The notes: generated from the sequence alone by a model not told the origin. A DNA stretch of 29,966 nucleotides from DATCJU01 sp036562635 (GCA_036562635.1 DATCJU010000054.1:1-29966); one strand, 5' to 3'; shown: positions 14,488-22,005, counted from the first letter of the stretch. Program-made: numbers and translations.

Positions 14488-16263
14488 ATGACCGCGGTCT
14501 CTCCCAGGCCAGTACTGCTCCGCCCCGGTGCCACCCAGCCCCGGCCCCGGGGGTCGGTCCTGCTCGGGCTCCTGCGGACCACCGATCCGAAGCAGATCGG
14601 GATCCTCTACATCAGCACCGCCTTCGTGTTCTTCATGATCGGCGGTTTCATGGCGATGCTGATCCGCGCCGAACTGGGGTGGCCGGGACTCCAGTTCCTG
14701 TCACCGGAGCAGTACAACCAGCTGTTCACCATGCACGGCGCGATCATGCTGCTGCTGTACGCGACACCGGTCGTGTTCGGGTTCGCGAACTACATCCTGC
14801 CGCTGCAGATCGGGTCGCCGGACGTCGCCTTCCCGCGGTTGAACGCCTTCTCCTACTGGTTGTTCCTGTTCGGCGGGATCGTGACGATATCCGGGTTCGT
14901 CACCCCCGGTGGGGCCGCGGACTTCGGCTGGTTCGCCTACACCCCGCTCTCGGACGCCCTCCACTCCCCCGGGCTCGGGGGGAACCTGTGGATCACCGGG
15001 TTGATGGTGGCCGGTCTGGGCACCATCCTCGGCGCGGTCAACATGATCACCACCGTGGTGTGCCTGCGGGCGCCCGGCATGACGATGTTCCGGATGCCGA
15101 TCTTCACCTGGAACATCCTGTTCACCAGCATCCTGGTGCTGTTGGCGTTCCCGGTGCTGACCGCGGCGTTCGCCGGGTTGCTCGTGGACCGGGTGCTGGG
15201 CGGCAACGTGTACAGCCCCGACAACGGCGGGGTGATCCTGTGGCAGCACCTGTTCTGGTTCTTCGGCCACCCCGAGGTCTACATCGTCGCGCTGCCGTTC
15301 TTCGGCATCATCACCGAGATCGTCCCGGTGTTCAGCCGTAAGCCGTTGTTCGGCTACAAGACGATGGTCTTCGCCACCGTCGGGATCACGGTGCTGTCCA
15401 TGGTGGTGTGGGCGCACCACATGTACGCCACCGGCGCGGTGCTGCTGCCGTTCTTCTCCCTCACCACGTTCCTGATCGCCATCCCCACCGGCATCAAGTT
15501 CTTCAACTGGATCGGCACCATGTGGCGGGGCCAGCTCACCTTCGAGAGTCCGATGCTGTGGGCGGTCGGCTTCATGGTGACGTTCCTGCTCGGCGGGCTG
15601 TCCGGGATCATCCTCGCGTCGCCGCCGCTGGACTTCCACGTCACCGACACCTACTTCGTGGTGGCCCACTTCCACTACGTGCTGTTCGGCACCATCGTGT
15701 TCGCCACCTTCGCCGGCATCTACTTCTGGTTCCCGAAGATGACCGGCCGGCTCATGGACGAGTCCCTGGCCAAGCTGCACTTCTGGTTGACCTTCGTGGG
15801 ATTCCACCTGACGTTCCTGGTGCAGCACTGGCTGGGCGCCGCGGGCATGCCGCCTCGGTACGCCGACTACCTGCCCAGCGACGGGTTCACCGGCATGCAC
15901 CTGGTGTCCACCATCGGCGCGTTCGTGCTGGGGATCTCGATGCTGCCGTTCCTCTGGAACGTGTTCCGCAGCTACCGGTACGGGCAGCAGGTGCACGTGG
16001 ACGACCCGTGGGGCTTCGGCAACTCGCTGGAGTGGGCGACCTCCTGCCCGCCGCCCCGGCACAACTTCACCTCGCTGCCGCGGATCCGTTCCGAGCGGCC
16101 GGCGTTCGAGCTGCACTACCCCGAGTACGCGGACCGGGCCCGGAAGGAACTGCACGTCACCGTGGGCCGGCGGGGCGGCCGGAAGGCGGCGGCCCCGTCC
16201 GAGCGGCTGGCGGAGGCCGTGCAGCCCGACGAGACCACCAAGGGAGACCCCACACAGCGCTAG
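14488..16263 (+). CDS. ctaD: Cytochrome c oxidase subunit I, aa3-type (CtaD)
   Basis: The product has 591 residues and about 12 membrane helices. It is the catalytic subunit of the terminal oxidase, reducing O2 to water while pumping protons across the cytoplasmic membrane. All ligands are present: His83 (HGAIM) and His396 for the low-spin haem, His394 for haem a3 (VVAHFHYVLFG), and His261, His310 and His311 for CuB (GHPEVY, WAHHMY). Tyr265 can crosslink to His261. Glu263 marks an A-type enzyme with a D-channel. ATG 14488 follows AGGAGG; the frame extends upstream without support. Other oxidase subunits are not in the window, so they are encoded elsewhere, as is common in actinobacteria. Confidence 0.97.
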   Translation: MTAVSPRPVLLRPGATQPRPRGSVLLGLLRTTDPKQIGILYISTAFVFFMIGGFMAMLIRAELGWPGLQFLSPEQYNQLFTMHGAIMLLLYATPVVFGFANYILPLQIGSPDVAFPRLNAFSYWLFLFGGIVTISGFVTPGGAADFGWFAYTPLSDALHSPGLGGNLWITGLMVAGLGTILGAVNMITTVVCLRAPGMTMFRMPIFTWNILFTSILVLLAFPVLTAAFAGLLVDRVLGGNVYSPDNGGVILWQHLFWFFGHPEVYIVALPFFGIITEIVPVFSRKPLFGYKTMVFATVGITVLSMVVWAHHMYATGAVLLPFFSLTTFLIAIPTGIKFFNWIGTMWRGQLTFESPMLWAVGFMVTFLLGGLSGIILASPPLDFHVTDTYFVVAHFHYVLFGTIVFATFAGIYFWFPKMTGRLMDESLAKLHFWLTFVGFHLTFLVQHWLGAAGMPPRYADYLPSDGFTGMHLVSTIGAFVLGISMLPFLWNVFRSYRYGQQVHVDDPWGFGNSLEWATSCPPPRHNFTSLPRIRSERPAFELHYPEYADRARKELHVTVGRRGGRKAAAPSERLAEAVQPDETTKGDPTQR

Positions 16264-16294
16264 TCACGGTTCGCCGCAGGGTGGGTCGGGGTGC

Positions 16295-16320
16295 GGTCGG
16301 TCGCGGCTCAGCGGCCGACC
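16295..16320. terminator. Hairpin between convergent ctaD and CPBP genes
   Basis: A 10-bp stem with one G-T wobble (GGTCGGTCGC / GCGGCCGACC) has a 6-base loop. The CPBP stop codon sits in the loop (16308-16310). It lies 32 bases after the ctaD stop and can serve ctaD transcripts. Confidence 0.55.
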
Positions 16321-16985
16321 GCACCGTGGTAGAAGAACTCCCCCAGGCCGACGGTGAACACCAACAGCCCGTACAGGGCGTGCTCCAGCGAGGCCACCAG
16401 CAGCGAGCGGCTCCGCTGGTAGCGGGTGGCGAACAGCCACCCGCCGACCGTGCTCAGCACCACCGCCAGCAGGTTGCCGTAGATGATGTGCACGAACCCG
16501 AAGGCGGCCGCACTGGCCAGGCGTATCCCGGTTCCCGTGCCGAACACCGGGGCGTACCGGTGGAACAGGAAGCCGCGGAACACCAGCTCCTGCGGATAGA
16601 CGCTGAACAGCGGGTAGAACACCGTGACCATCGCCCACACCAGTGGGCGTTCCCGGGGGAGCTGGAACAGCCGGTCCGGGCTGATCACGGCGAGGGCGAC
16701 GACCGCGACGACGACGGCCAGGACCCACAGCCCGAGCATCGCCGGGAGCTGGCCGCGCAGCCCGCCGAGACGACCGAACGCCCGCCGGTCGAAGTCCGGC
16801 TGTCGGCGCAGGTACCAGACACTGCCCAGGGCGAACAGCAGCAGCGGCGGAATGGGGTTCCCCGGGCTGCCCGCCAGCTGGTAGACGCCGACCACGCCGA
16901 AGAACACCAGGAGGAACTCGGCGAGCAGACGGGCCCGCCGGTCACGGCTCGTCCGGGTGGGCGGGCCGACCACGGGAACCGTCAC
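16308..16985 (-). CDS. CPBP family intramembrane glutamic endopeptidase-like protein
   Basis: The product has 225 residues and about six to seven membrane helices. The CPBP (Abi/Rce1-like) motifs are visible: PQELVFRGFLFHRY at 131-144, FGFVHIIYGN at 162-171 and LEHALYG at 200-206. The usual first motif is EExxxR; here the first Glu is Gln132, with Glu133 and Arg137 kept. Variants with QE in this position exist in the wider family, but activity should be treated as unproven. Family members cleave substrates inside membranes or act in bacteriocin self-immunity. The gene converges on ctaD, and no substrate is suggested by neighbours. Confidence 0.85.
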   Translation of the reverse strand: MTVPVVGPPTRTSRDRRARLLAEFLLVFFGVVGVYQLAGSPGNPIPPLLLFALGSVWYLRRQPDFDRRAFGRLGGLRGQLPAMLGLWVLAVVVAVVALAVISPDRLFQLPRERPLVWAMVTVFYPLFSVYPQELVFRGFLFHRYAPVFGTGTGIRLASAAAFGFVHIIYGNLLAVVLSTVGGWLFATRYQRSRSLLVASLEHALYGLLVFTVGLGEFFYHGAVGR

Positions 16986-17051
16986 GGAACCGAGGCTACC
17001 GGTGTGGCCCCGGAGTCCGCCGGGCGAACGGCCGGGGAGTGACCCGTGGGG

Positions 17052-17474
17052 TCAGCCCACGAGACGGGGGTAGGTCCTCCCGGTGGGTGCCGCCGTGTCG
17101 GGGAACGGCACCGGTCGCACGTCGAAGACGGTGTCCAGGCCGGTGAGGACGAGCGGGCGGTACACGGCCCGGCTGACGACGAGCGTGCCGAAACGGATCC
17201 CGCGGTCCTGCGCCCGTGCGCGTGCCTGGATCAACACGGTCAGGCCGGCCGCGGACAGGAACGACACCCCGGCCAGGTCCAGCTGCAGCTCTTCGGGGTG
17301 CTGGTCCAGGCACTCGGTCAGGGCCTGGGCGAGACGCGGGGCCGTGGTCATGTCGACCTCGCCGACCACGGTCAGGACGAGTCGCCCGGAACGCCGGGTG
17401 ACGTGCAGCTGCAGCGGAGTCGAGTACTCGGAGGGGTCGACGCTGACATCTGTTTCGGGAACGGGCTTGCACAT
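17052..17474 (-). CDS. STAS domain protein, anti-sigma factor antagonist-like
   Basis: The product has 140 residues, with one STAS domain from about residue 20 to 120 (LVLTVVGEVDMTTAPRLAQ, then LQLDLAGVSFLSAAGL). Such proteins bind anti-sigma kinases and release sigma factors, switched by Ser phosphorylation. In SpoIIAA the phosphosite region reads DSSG; here it is SAAG (Ser74-Ala75-Ala76-Gly77), so the standard phospho-acceptor is replaced by Ala, with Ser74 one place earlier. ATG 17474 follows GAGGGAG. The frame extends upstream to 17516 without support. It is divergent from a GAF-ANTAR regulator. Confidence 0.88.
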   Translation of the reverse strand: MCKPVPETDVSVDPSEYSTPLQLHVTRRSGRLVLTVVGEVDMTTAPRLAQALTECLDQHPEELQLDLAGVSFLSAAGLTVLIQARARAQDRGIRFGTLVVSRAVYRPLVLTGLDTVFDVRPVPFPDTAAPTGRTYPRLVG

Positions 17475-17479
17475 GACGT

Positions 17480-17506
17480 GCTCCCTCGAACAGCCCGAGG
17501 GGGAGC
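17480..17506 (-). promoter_or_regulatory. Hairpin covering the ribosome binding site of the STAS gene
   Basis: In the minus-strand transcript GCTCCCCCTCG can pair with CGAGGGAGC (two bulged C, 7-base loop). The second arm contains the Shine-Dalgarno sequence GAGGGAG, 5 bases before the ATG. The stem would hide the ribosome binding site. Confidence 0.45.
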
Positions 17507-17611
17507 GGGAGCCCACTGCCGGACCCCAACGCCGGAGCCCTCATCCTCGCAGACGGAGGTACCCTGCCACAACCAGCTGTTTCTTCCTTCTTCCCCGGGC
17601 AGGCGAGGCCC

Positions 17612-18364
17612 GTGACGATGTGGGACACGGACCGCGGCGCGAACCCCGTGACCGGGACGCTGCGTAGGCTGGCGACGGTGCTACGCGACACCGAGTCGGT
17701 CGACGAGGTGCTGCGCCGCATGGCCGACGTCACGGCGGGCATGCCGGGTGTCGACGCCTGCGGCGTCGTCCTCCTCCGGAAGGGACAGGACCGGGAGGAG
17801 GTCGTCACGGCCGCCTCGGCGGAGACGGCCCGGGTGCTCGACGAGGCCCAGCACGGCGCCGTAGACGGGCCGTCCCGGCACGCGCTGCGGCACGACGAGG
17901 TCGTCGTGGTCGACGACCTGTGCCGGGAGCTGCGCTGGCCAGGGTTCGTGGACGTGGCGGTGGCCCGGGGTGTCCGCAGCGTGTACGCGCACCCGCTGCC
18001 CGGCAACCGCCACGCCACCGGGGTGCTCACCTGCTACGGCCACCGGCCCGGTGCCTTCACCGACTCCGAGGCGGCCGAGATTCTCGGCATCCTGGCCGGC
18101 CACGTCCAGACGCTGCTGTCCCTGGTGGTCAGGCGGGCCGAGCAGATCGAGCTGGCCAACCAGTTCCGGGCTGCGCTGAACGCCCGGTCGATCATCGACC
18201 AGGCGATCGGGATTCTGATGGCCCAGCGGCGGGTCGGCCCGGAGCAGGCCTTCCAGTTCCTGCGTCAGGCGTCCAACCGCAGCAACGTCAAACTGCGTGA
18301 CCTGGCCGCCCACATTGTCGCCAGCGTGACCCCCGGCTCGGCCGGCGGCACCAGCACGTCCTGA
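17612..18364 (+). CDS. GAF and ANTAR domain transcription antitermination regulator
   Basis: The product has 250 residues. A GAF sensor domain spans about 20-170 (VDACGVVLLRK, DGPSRHALRHDEVVVVDDL, GVLTCYGHRPGAFTDSEA). An ANTAR RNA-binding domain spans about 185-240 (ALNARSIIDQAIGILMAQRR, then AFQFLRQASNRSNVKLRDLA). ANTAR proteins bind paired hairpins in nascent RNA and prevent termination. The start is GTG 17612, with ATG 17618 as an alternative two codons later. It is divergent from the STAS gene, a common pairing of stress regulators in actinobacteria. The RNA target is not evident in the window. Confidence 0.92.
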   Translation: MTMWDTDRGANPVTGTLRRLATVLRDTESVDEVLRRMADVTAGMPGVDACGVVLLRKGQDREEVVTAASAETARVLDEAQHGAVDGPSRHALRHDEVVVVDDLCRELRWPGFVDVAVARGVRSVYAHPLPGNRHATGVLTCYGHRPGAFTDSEAAEILGILAGHVQTLLSLVVRRAEQIELANQFRAALNARSIIDQAIGILMAQRRVGPEQAFQFLRQASNRSNVKLRDLAAHIVASVTPGSAGGTSTS

Positions 18365-18658
18365 CCGCTCCCCGCGCGGATCCGGCGAGGAGCGGGCAGC
18401 GCGCCACCGCTCGGGGTGGACGCCGACGTCCGAGCTCGGTCGGACGTCACCGGTACGGCCCGGACCCGTCCTCCGCTCCGGTGTGGTCATCCCTCCCAGC
18501 TTGCCGATTCGTGTCCATCGGACCAGTGCATCCGGGTCTTTGGACCCTTAACGCCCGGCGGGGACGGGACCACCCTGGAGACAGGCCACCAACAGGTGAG
18601 GCGCAGCAGGCCCGGCGTCCACCCGTCAGAACCGGCGGCCGTGGAACAGGGAGCCACC

Positions 18659-19033
18659 ATGTCGTTCTGGGAAACCTTCTTCCTGCTGTTGATCTGGATA
18701 CCGCTGGTGCTGATCTGGGCTACAGCACTGTTCGACATCTTCCGCCGGGATGACCTGGGCGGTTGGAGCAAGGCGCTGTGGGTGGTCGCGGTGATCCTGG
18801 TGCCCTTCCTGGGCACGCTGATCTACCTCATCGCCCGGCCTGCGGGGGCCACCGCGCAGGAGCGCCAGGCCATCGACGCCGCGAGCCGCGACTTCGTCCA
18901 GCGGTACACCCCGACCAACAACGCACAGCAGCTCGCCCTGCTCGCCGACCTCAGGGAGCGAGGTGTGCTGAACGAGTCGGAGTTCGCCGCCGAGAAGCAG
19001 CGGGTCCTGACGAGCGCCAACGCCGCCCACTGA
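18659..19033 (+). CDS. PLDc_N/SHOCT domain membrane protein
   Basis: The product has 124 residues. Two membrane helices fill residues 3-27 and 38-62 (FFLLLIWIPLVLIWATALFD, then FRRDDLGGWSKALWVVAVIL, VPFLGTLIYLIARP), the PLDc_N pattern. A short C-terminal SHOCT domain follows (LADLRERGVLNESEFAAEK). The ATG at 18659 follows GGGAG. Proteins of this type sit in the membrane with a cytoplasmic tail; no enzymatic role is known. About 295 bases separate it from the ANTAR gene, and I see no clear promoter there beyond a small GGGTC/GACCC repeat at 18534-18547. Confidence 0.85.
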   Translation: MSFWETFFLLLIWIPLVLIWATALFDIFRRDDLGGWSKALWVVAVILVPFLGTLIYLIARPAGATAQERQAIDAASRDFVQRYTPTNNAQQLALLADLRERGVLNESEFAAEKQRVLTSANAAH

Positions 19034-19218
19034 CCCCTCTCCTCCACGGGGGGAGGACACCCAACCCCGGTGCCGGCAGTGCTGCCTGTACCGGGTGCGG
19101 TGGCCGGCTGCGTGGTGACGTGCAGCACGATCTCGGAGTCCACGGCACTGACGACAGCGCCGGCTGACCCGGCTCCGCTCCCGCCGTTTCCGGGGCCGGT
19201 GATGTCGGAGTGCGGCGC

Positions 19219-19224
19219 TAGCCT
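19219..19224 (+). promoter_or_regulatory. -10 box TAGCCT for the dienelactone hydrolase-like gene
   Basis: TAGCCT ends 6 bases before ATG 19231, with no Shine-Dalgarno sequence. This fits a leaderless transcript. Confidence 0.5.
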
Positions 19225-19230
19225 CCGGCA

Positions 19231-19797
19231 ATGGCCGAGATTCTGCTGTTCCACCACGCGCAGGGACTGACCGAGGGGTGCCGCGCGTTCGCCGGCGAGC
19301 TGCGGGCCGCCGGGCACGTCGTGCACACCCCGGACCTCTACGAGGGCCGGATCTTCACCGAATTAGCCGAGGGCGTCGCCCATGCCGAGCGGGTCGGCTT
19401 CGACACCGTCGTCGAGCGCGGCCGGGCCGCCGCCGACAGCCTGCCCAGCGAGATCGTCTATGCCGGGTTCTCGCTCGGGGTGCTCCCAGCGCAGATGCTC
19501 GCCCAGACACGACCGGGTGCGAAGGGGGCCCTACTCCTGCACAGCTGCGCACCGGTCTCCACGTTCGGGGGATCGTGGCCGGAGGGCGTCCCGCTCCAGA
19601 TCCACACGATGGACGCCGACGAGTGGGGCGATCTCGACATCGCCCGCCAGGTCGTCGAGACCGTCGAGGGTGCCGAGCTGTTCGTGTATCCCGGCGACCG
19701 GCACCTGTTCACCGACCGCAGCCTGCCCGACCACGACGAGGAGGCGGCGGCTCTGCTCATGCGACGGGTGCTCGGCTTCCTCGCCGGCATCCGCTGA
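19231..19797 (+). CDS. Dienelactone hydrolase family protein
   Basis: The product is a compact 188-residue alpha/beta hydrolase. The nucleophile elbow is AGFSLG with Ser81, where classical dienelactone hydrolase has Cys. His158 in YPGDRHLF and an acidic residue in the segment HTMDADEWGD (Asp128 to Asp134) complete a likely triad. The family N-terminus is present (ILLFHHAQGLTEGCRAFAGEL). It is cytoplasmic, with no signal peptide. The substrate is not predictable, and no aromatic degradation genes are nearby. It is the last chromosomal-type gene before the island-like region. Confidence 0.88.
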   Translation: MAEILLFHHAQGLTEGCRAFAGELRAAGHVVHTPDLYEGRIFTELAEGVAHAERVGFDTVVERGRAAADSLPSEIVYAGFSLGVLPAQMLAQTRPGAKGALLLHSCAPVSTFGGSWPEGVPLQIHTMDADEWGDLDIARQVVETVEGAELFVYPGDRHLFTDRSLPDHDEEAAALLMRRVLGFLAGIR

Positions 19798-19924
19798 CGC
19801 CGGCGGCGCACCGCCGAGTAGTGTGCGACGCCCTCCCCCACCAACCCGCGTGGCGACCACCCGTGAGCCAGGCCGTGCCCGGGAGGACACGTCGGCGAAT
19901 GGCGGAGGCGACTGCCATGCACGA

Positions 19925-19951
19925 GACCCCCAGGTCGGCTGACCTGGGGTC
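19925..19951 (-). terminator. Terminator-like hairpin beyond the tRNA fragment
   Basis: GACCCCCAGGTC pairs with GACCTGGGGTC (one bulged C, 4-base loop). It lies directly beyond the 3' end of the tRNA fragment on the minus strand, where a tRNA terminator belongs. Confidence 0.6.
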
Positions 19952-19954
19952 CGG

Positions 19955-19990
19955 TGGGCCACCAGGGGCTCGAACCCTGAGCCGTGGGGT
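19955..19990 (-). pseudogene. 3' fragment of a tRNA gene (possible attachment-site remnant)
   Basis: On the minus strand a perfect T-arm, CAGGG-TTCGAGC-CCCTG (19963-19979, containing the B-box GGTTCGAGCCC), is followed by a 7-base acceptor-like strand GTGGCCC and discriminator A. Upstream sequence does not fold into D and anticodon arms, and no matching 5' acceptor strand is found at tRNA distance. The isotype cannot be named. Integrative elements often leave such a displaced tRNA 3' end. Confidence 0.5.
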
Positions 19991-20101
19991 GGACGGTTAA
20001 GTCACCTCGTCATCTCGTGGCGGCTCCCGTCGCGGCGGGCCCACTGACCCGTCTTGTCTGTTCCGCCGGGTGACACGCTGCCACCGACTTGCTGAGCTCC
20101 G

Positions 20102-20262
20102 GCTGTTCCCCCTCATAAGGGCGATGAGGACCTACACCCACCGTGCTGCGGCGCTACATCGCCTTGTTGCGACCCCTCGTAGGGGCGATGAGGACTCGCC
20201 CGCGCTGCCCGCCCGCACGGCCTGGAGCTCCTGTTGTGACCCCTCGTAGGGGCGATGAGGAC
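20102..20262 (+). CRISPR. Short CRISPR array, three repeats and two spacers, no cas genes
   Basis: Three 30-bp repeats lie at 20102-20131, 20166-20195 and 20233-20262. Repeats 2 and 3 differ at one base; repeat 1 differs from repeat 2 at six. Spacers are 34 bp (20132-20165) and 37 bp (20196-20232) and unrelated. Each repeat contains a hairpin (CCCCT-CGT-AGGGG, altered in repeat 1) and ends in CGATGAGGAC. Cas6-type cutting below the hairpin would leave the 8-base handle ATGAGGAC on a plus-strand transcript. On that reading the leader-side repeat is the degenerate one, which points to a relic no longer acquiring spacers. No cas gene occurs in the window. Confidence 0.75.
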
Positions 20263-20503
20263 CCCCAGAGTAAAGCACCAGGTCACCGGTGGTACCGCAC
20301 CCCAGCCGGGGGAAGGACTCTGCAGCGAACCGCCGGTCATGCACGACCACACGGCGAGTCGCTGCAACCACGATGGGCAACACCGGAAACGTCCTACCGC
20401 AGAGGGGCCGCACTACGCCATCCCATCCCCACAACACCCTCCGCACGAACAGAACATCCACCAGGAGCCGGACGTGTCCGAACGCTCCAGTGCCCGAACA
20501 CAC

Positions 20504-20538
20504 GACGGCCGGGGCGGACGAGTCCCGCCCCGGTCGTC
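20504..20538 (-). terminator. Terminator of the XRE-DUF397 operon
   Basis: A 14-bp stem with one wobble (GACGGCCGGGGCGG / CCGCCCCGGTCGTC) and a 7-base loop lies 11 bases beyond the DUF397 stop codon. Confidence 0.75.
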
Positions 20539-20549
20539 ACACACCCAGG

Positions 20550-20744
20550 TCAGCGCAGGTCGAGCCGGCCAGCCTTCACCGCGCCGATGAACGCGGTCCA
20601 CTGCGGCCGGTCGACGGTGAAGTACCCGCCGGCCGGGTTCTTCGAGTCCCGCACCGCGGCACCCGACGACACCGGAGCGACCTCCACACATGCGCTGCCG
20701 GACTGGCTACGGCGGCTCTTGCGCCACTTCAGTTGCTCGGTCAT
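20550..20744 (-). CDS. DUF397 domain protein
   Basis: The product is a 64-residue protein filled by DUF397 (LKWRKSRRSQSGSACVEVA, then VRDSKNPAGGYFTVDRPQW). Its start overlaps the stop of the XRE gene by 4 bases, so the two are translationally coupled. In actinobacteria DUF397 proteins are nearly always partnered with XRE-DUF5753 regulators. Characterised pairs behave as developmental or antibiotic-control modules with toxin-antitoxin-like features. Partner binding is inferred. Confidence 0.92.
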   Translation of the reverse strand: MTEQLKWRKSRRSQSGSACVEVAPVSSGAAVRDSKNPAGGYFTVDRPQWTAFIGAVKAGRLDLR

Positions 20745-21580
20745 ATCGCCTCCAACCCCTTGAGCTGCTGCTCGATGAGTTCGATGGACTCCTCAGGACT
20801 CATCGCCCGCTCAAGGACTCTATCCGCCGCTTCCCGGTAGGACTGCACATCGCTTGGCCGATGGACGTACAGACTGGTTGTGCGAACCTCAAGGTGCACG
20901 ATCGGGTCTGCGGCGGCGAACTCGAACAGGACGAAAGGCCCCTCCATCGCGGGGTTCCACCTGGTAAAGAGAGGGATCACCCGCAGGTCCACGTTGGGCA
21001 GTGCGGCCACGCGCAGCAGGTGCCGCAGTTGACCAGCCATCACCTGTGGGCCGCCCACTCCGGCGCGCAGCGCGGACTCGCCGATCAAGGCCAGGAACTG
21101 CACCGGTTGATCCGGTCGGGTCAGCACCTGCTGTCGGCCCTGTCGCACCGCGACCCGCATCTCCACCTCTTCCGGTGGCATGCCCTCCATCACACCGCGT
21201 GTGTAGTCGGCGGTCTGTAGCAGCCCGGGGACCAGCAACGGGGACACGTCGACGATCCGGGTGGCCATACGCTCGAACTGAAGTAACGCGGCAAGCTGCC
21301 GCTGTAGGTCTGGCATGTCCACGCTGACCCAGATCACGTCACCGGCCCCTGTGGCCATCTCCACGAGCGCGGCGAGCCGATCGTCATCTACACCGACAGC
21401 GCGCAGGTAGCGGGCCACGTCCCCGGGGCTGGGTGCGTGCGTACCGCGCTCCCAGTGTACCAAGGTCGTTTGATGCACACCCAGTTGCTCTGCAACGGCG
21501 CGTTGGCTCAAACCGGCCGCTTTCCGGGCAGCCCGCAGCTCGGCGCCGAGGGCGCGGGCCTTCGCGGTGCCAGTGGTCAT
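20741..21580 (-). CDS. XRE family helix-turn-helix regulator with DUF5753
   Basis: The product has 279 residues. The helix-turn-helix is at about 12-64 (LGAELRAARKAAGLSQRAVA, HQTTLVHWERGTHAPSPGDV). DUF5753 follows from about 85 to 270 (ATRIVDVSPLLVPGLLQTADYTRGVM, given in parts: SPLLVPGLLQTADY and GPFVLFEF). ATG 21580 (MTTGTAKARALGAELR) is chosen; the frame reaches back to 21661, but those residues do not resemble the family. It is divergent from a five-gene operon, which it may control through the palindrome between them. Confidence 0.93.
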   Translation of the reverse strand: MTTGTAKARALGAELRAARKAAGLSQRAVAEQLGVHQTTLVHWERGTHAPSPGDVARYLRAVGVDDDRLAALVEMATGAGDVIWVSVDMPDLQRQLAALLQFERMATRIVDVSPLLVPGLLQTADYTRGVMEGMPPEEVEMRVAVRQGRQQVLTRPDQPVQFLALIGESALRAGVGGPQVMAGQLRHLLRVAALPNVDLRVIPLFTRWNPAMEGPFVLFEFAAADPIVHLEVRTTSLYVHRPSDVQSYREAADRVLERAMSPEESIELIEQQLKGLEAI

Positions 21581-21657
21581 GTCGCACAGCGTACGGGGTG
21601 CCACAGATGGTGATGACACCTGAACGGGGCATTGTTCAAGACATGATTCTTGGGAAA

Positions 21658-21670
21658 ACATGAGTCATGT
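21658..21670. promoter_or_regulatory. Candidate operator between XRE gene and divergent operon
   Basis: ACATGA-G-TCATGT is a perfect 13-base palindrome midway between the two divergent starts. A further ACATGA half-site occurs at 21641-21646. TTGAAC at 21632-21637 on the minus strand is a possible -35 for the XRE gene. Confidence 0.5.
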
Positions 21671-21717
21671 CACGACCTCCGTCATCTGACCTGCCGCGCT
21701 CCGTTCGGAGGCCTGTC

Positions 21718-22005
21718 GTGAGTCTGCCCGTCGCCTTAGCCATCCTCGCCGGGGCTATTGCTGGCGGGGTCGCCCTGTGGTGTGCCCTGCCTGATGAGCC
21801 CTCAACCGGGCGCCACCACGTACGCCCCACTTGTCGCGACCAGCGCTCTGGTCAACCAGTCGCCAGTCCTACTCGGCGCCGTTTGGACCACACTGCCGAC
21901 ACTCTGCGGCTCGTGCCGGTCGACGAGCGCGATGTCGAGCGCACCGATGTAGTGGTCGACGAAGTCCAGCTTGTGCGCCCGTATGTCGTCGGGAGGGGAC
22001 GATGA
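21718..22005 (+). CDS. Small single-pass membrane protein, first gene of operon
   Basis: The product has 95 residues from GTG 21718, 6 bases after GGAGG. An N-terminal membrane helix (SLPVALAILAGAIAGGVALW) is followed by a basic linker (PTRRR) and a charged C-terminal part (RLVPVDERDVERTDVVVDEVQLV). ATG 21667 would add 17 residues but lacks a ribosome binding site and overlaps the operator-like palindrome. The family is not recognised. Its TGA overlaps the next ATG by 4 bases, which supports the gene and couples the two. Confidence 0.6.
   Translation: MSLPVALAILAGAIAGGVALWCALPDEPSTGRHHVRPTCRDQRSGQPVASPTRRRLDHTADTLRLVPVDERDVERTDVVVDEVQLVRPYVVGRGR

Noticed and set aside
14701..16155. 484-codon minus-strand open frame opposite ctaD
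   Set aside because: It is a His/Gly/Glu-rich antisense artefact of a strongly conserved membrane protein gene.
19955..20042. A complete 88-base tRNA of Leu/Ser type ending at the T-arm seen here
   Set aside because: The possible 5' acceptor strand mismatches and no D-arm or anticodon stem can be drawn, so only the 3' fragment is supported.
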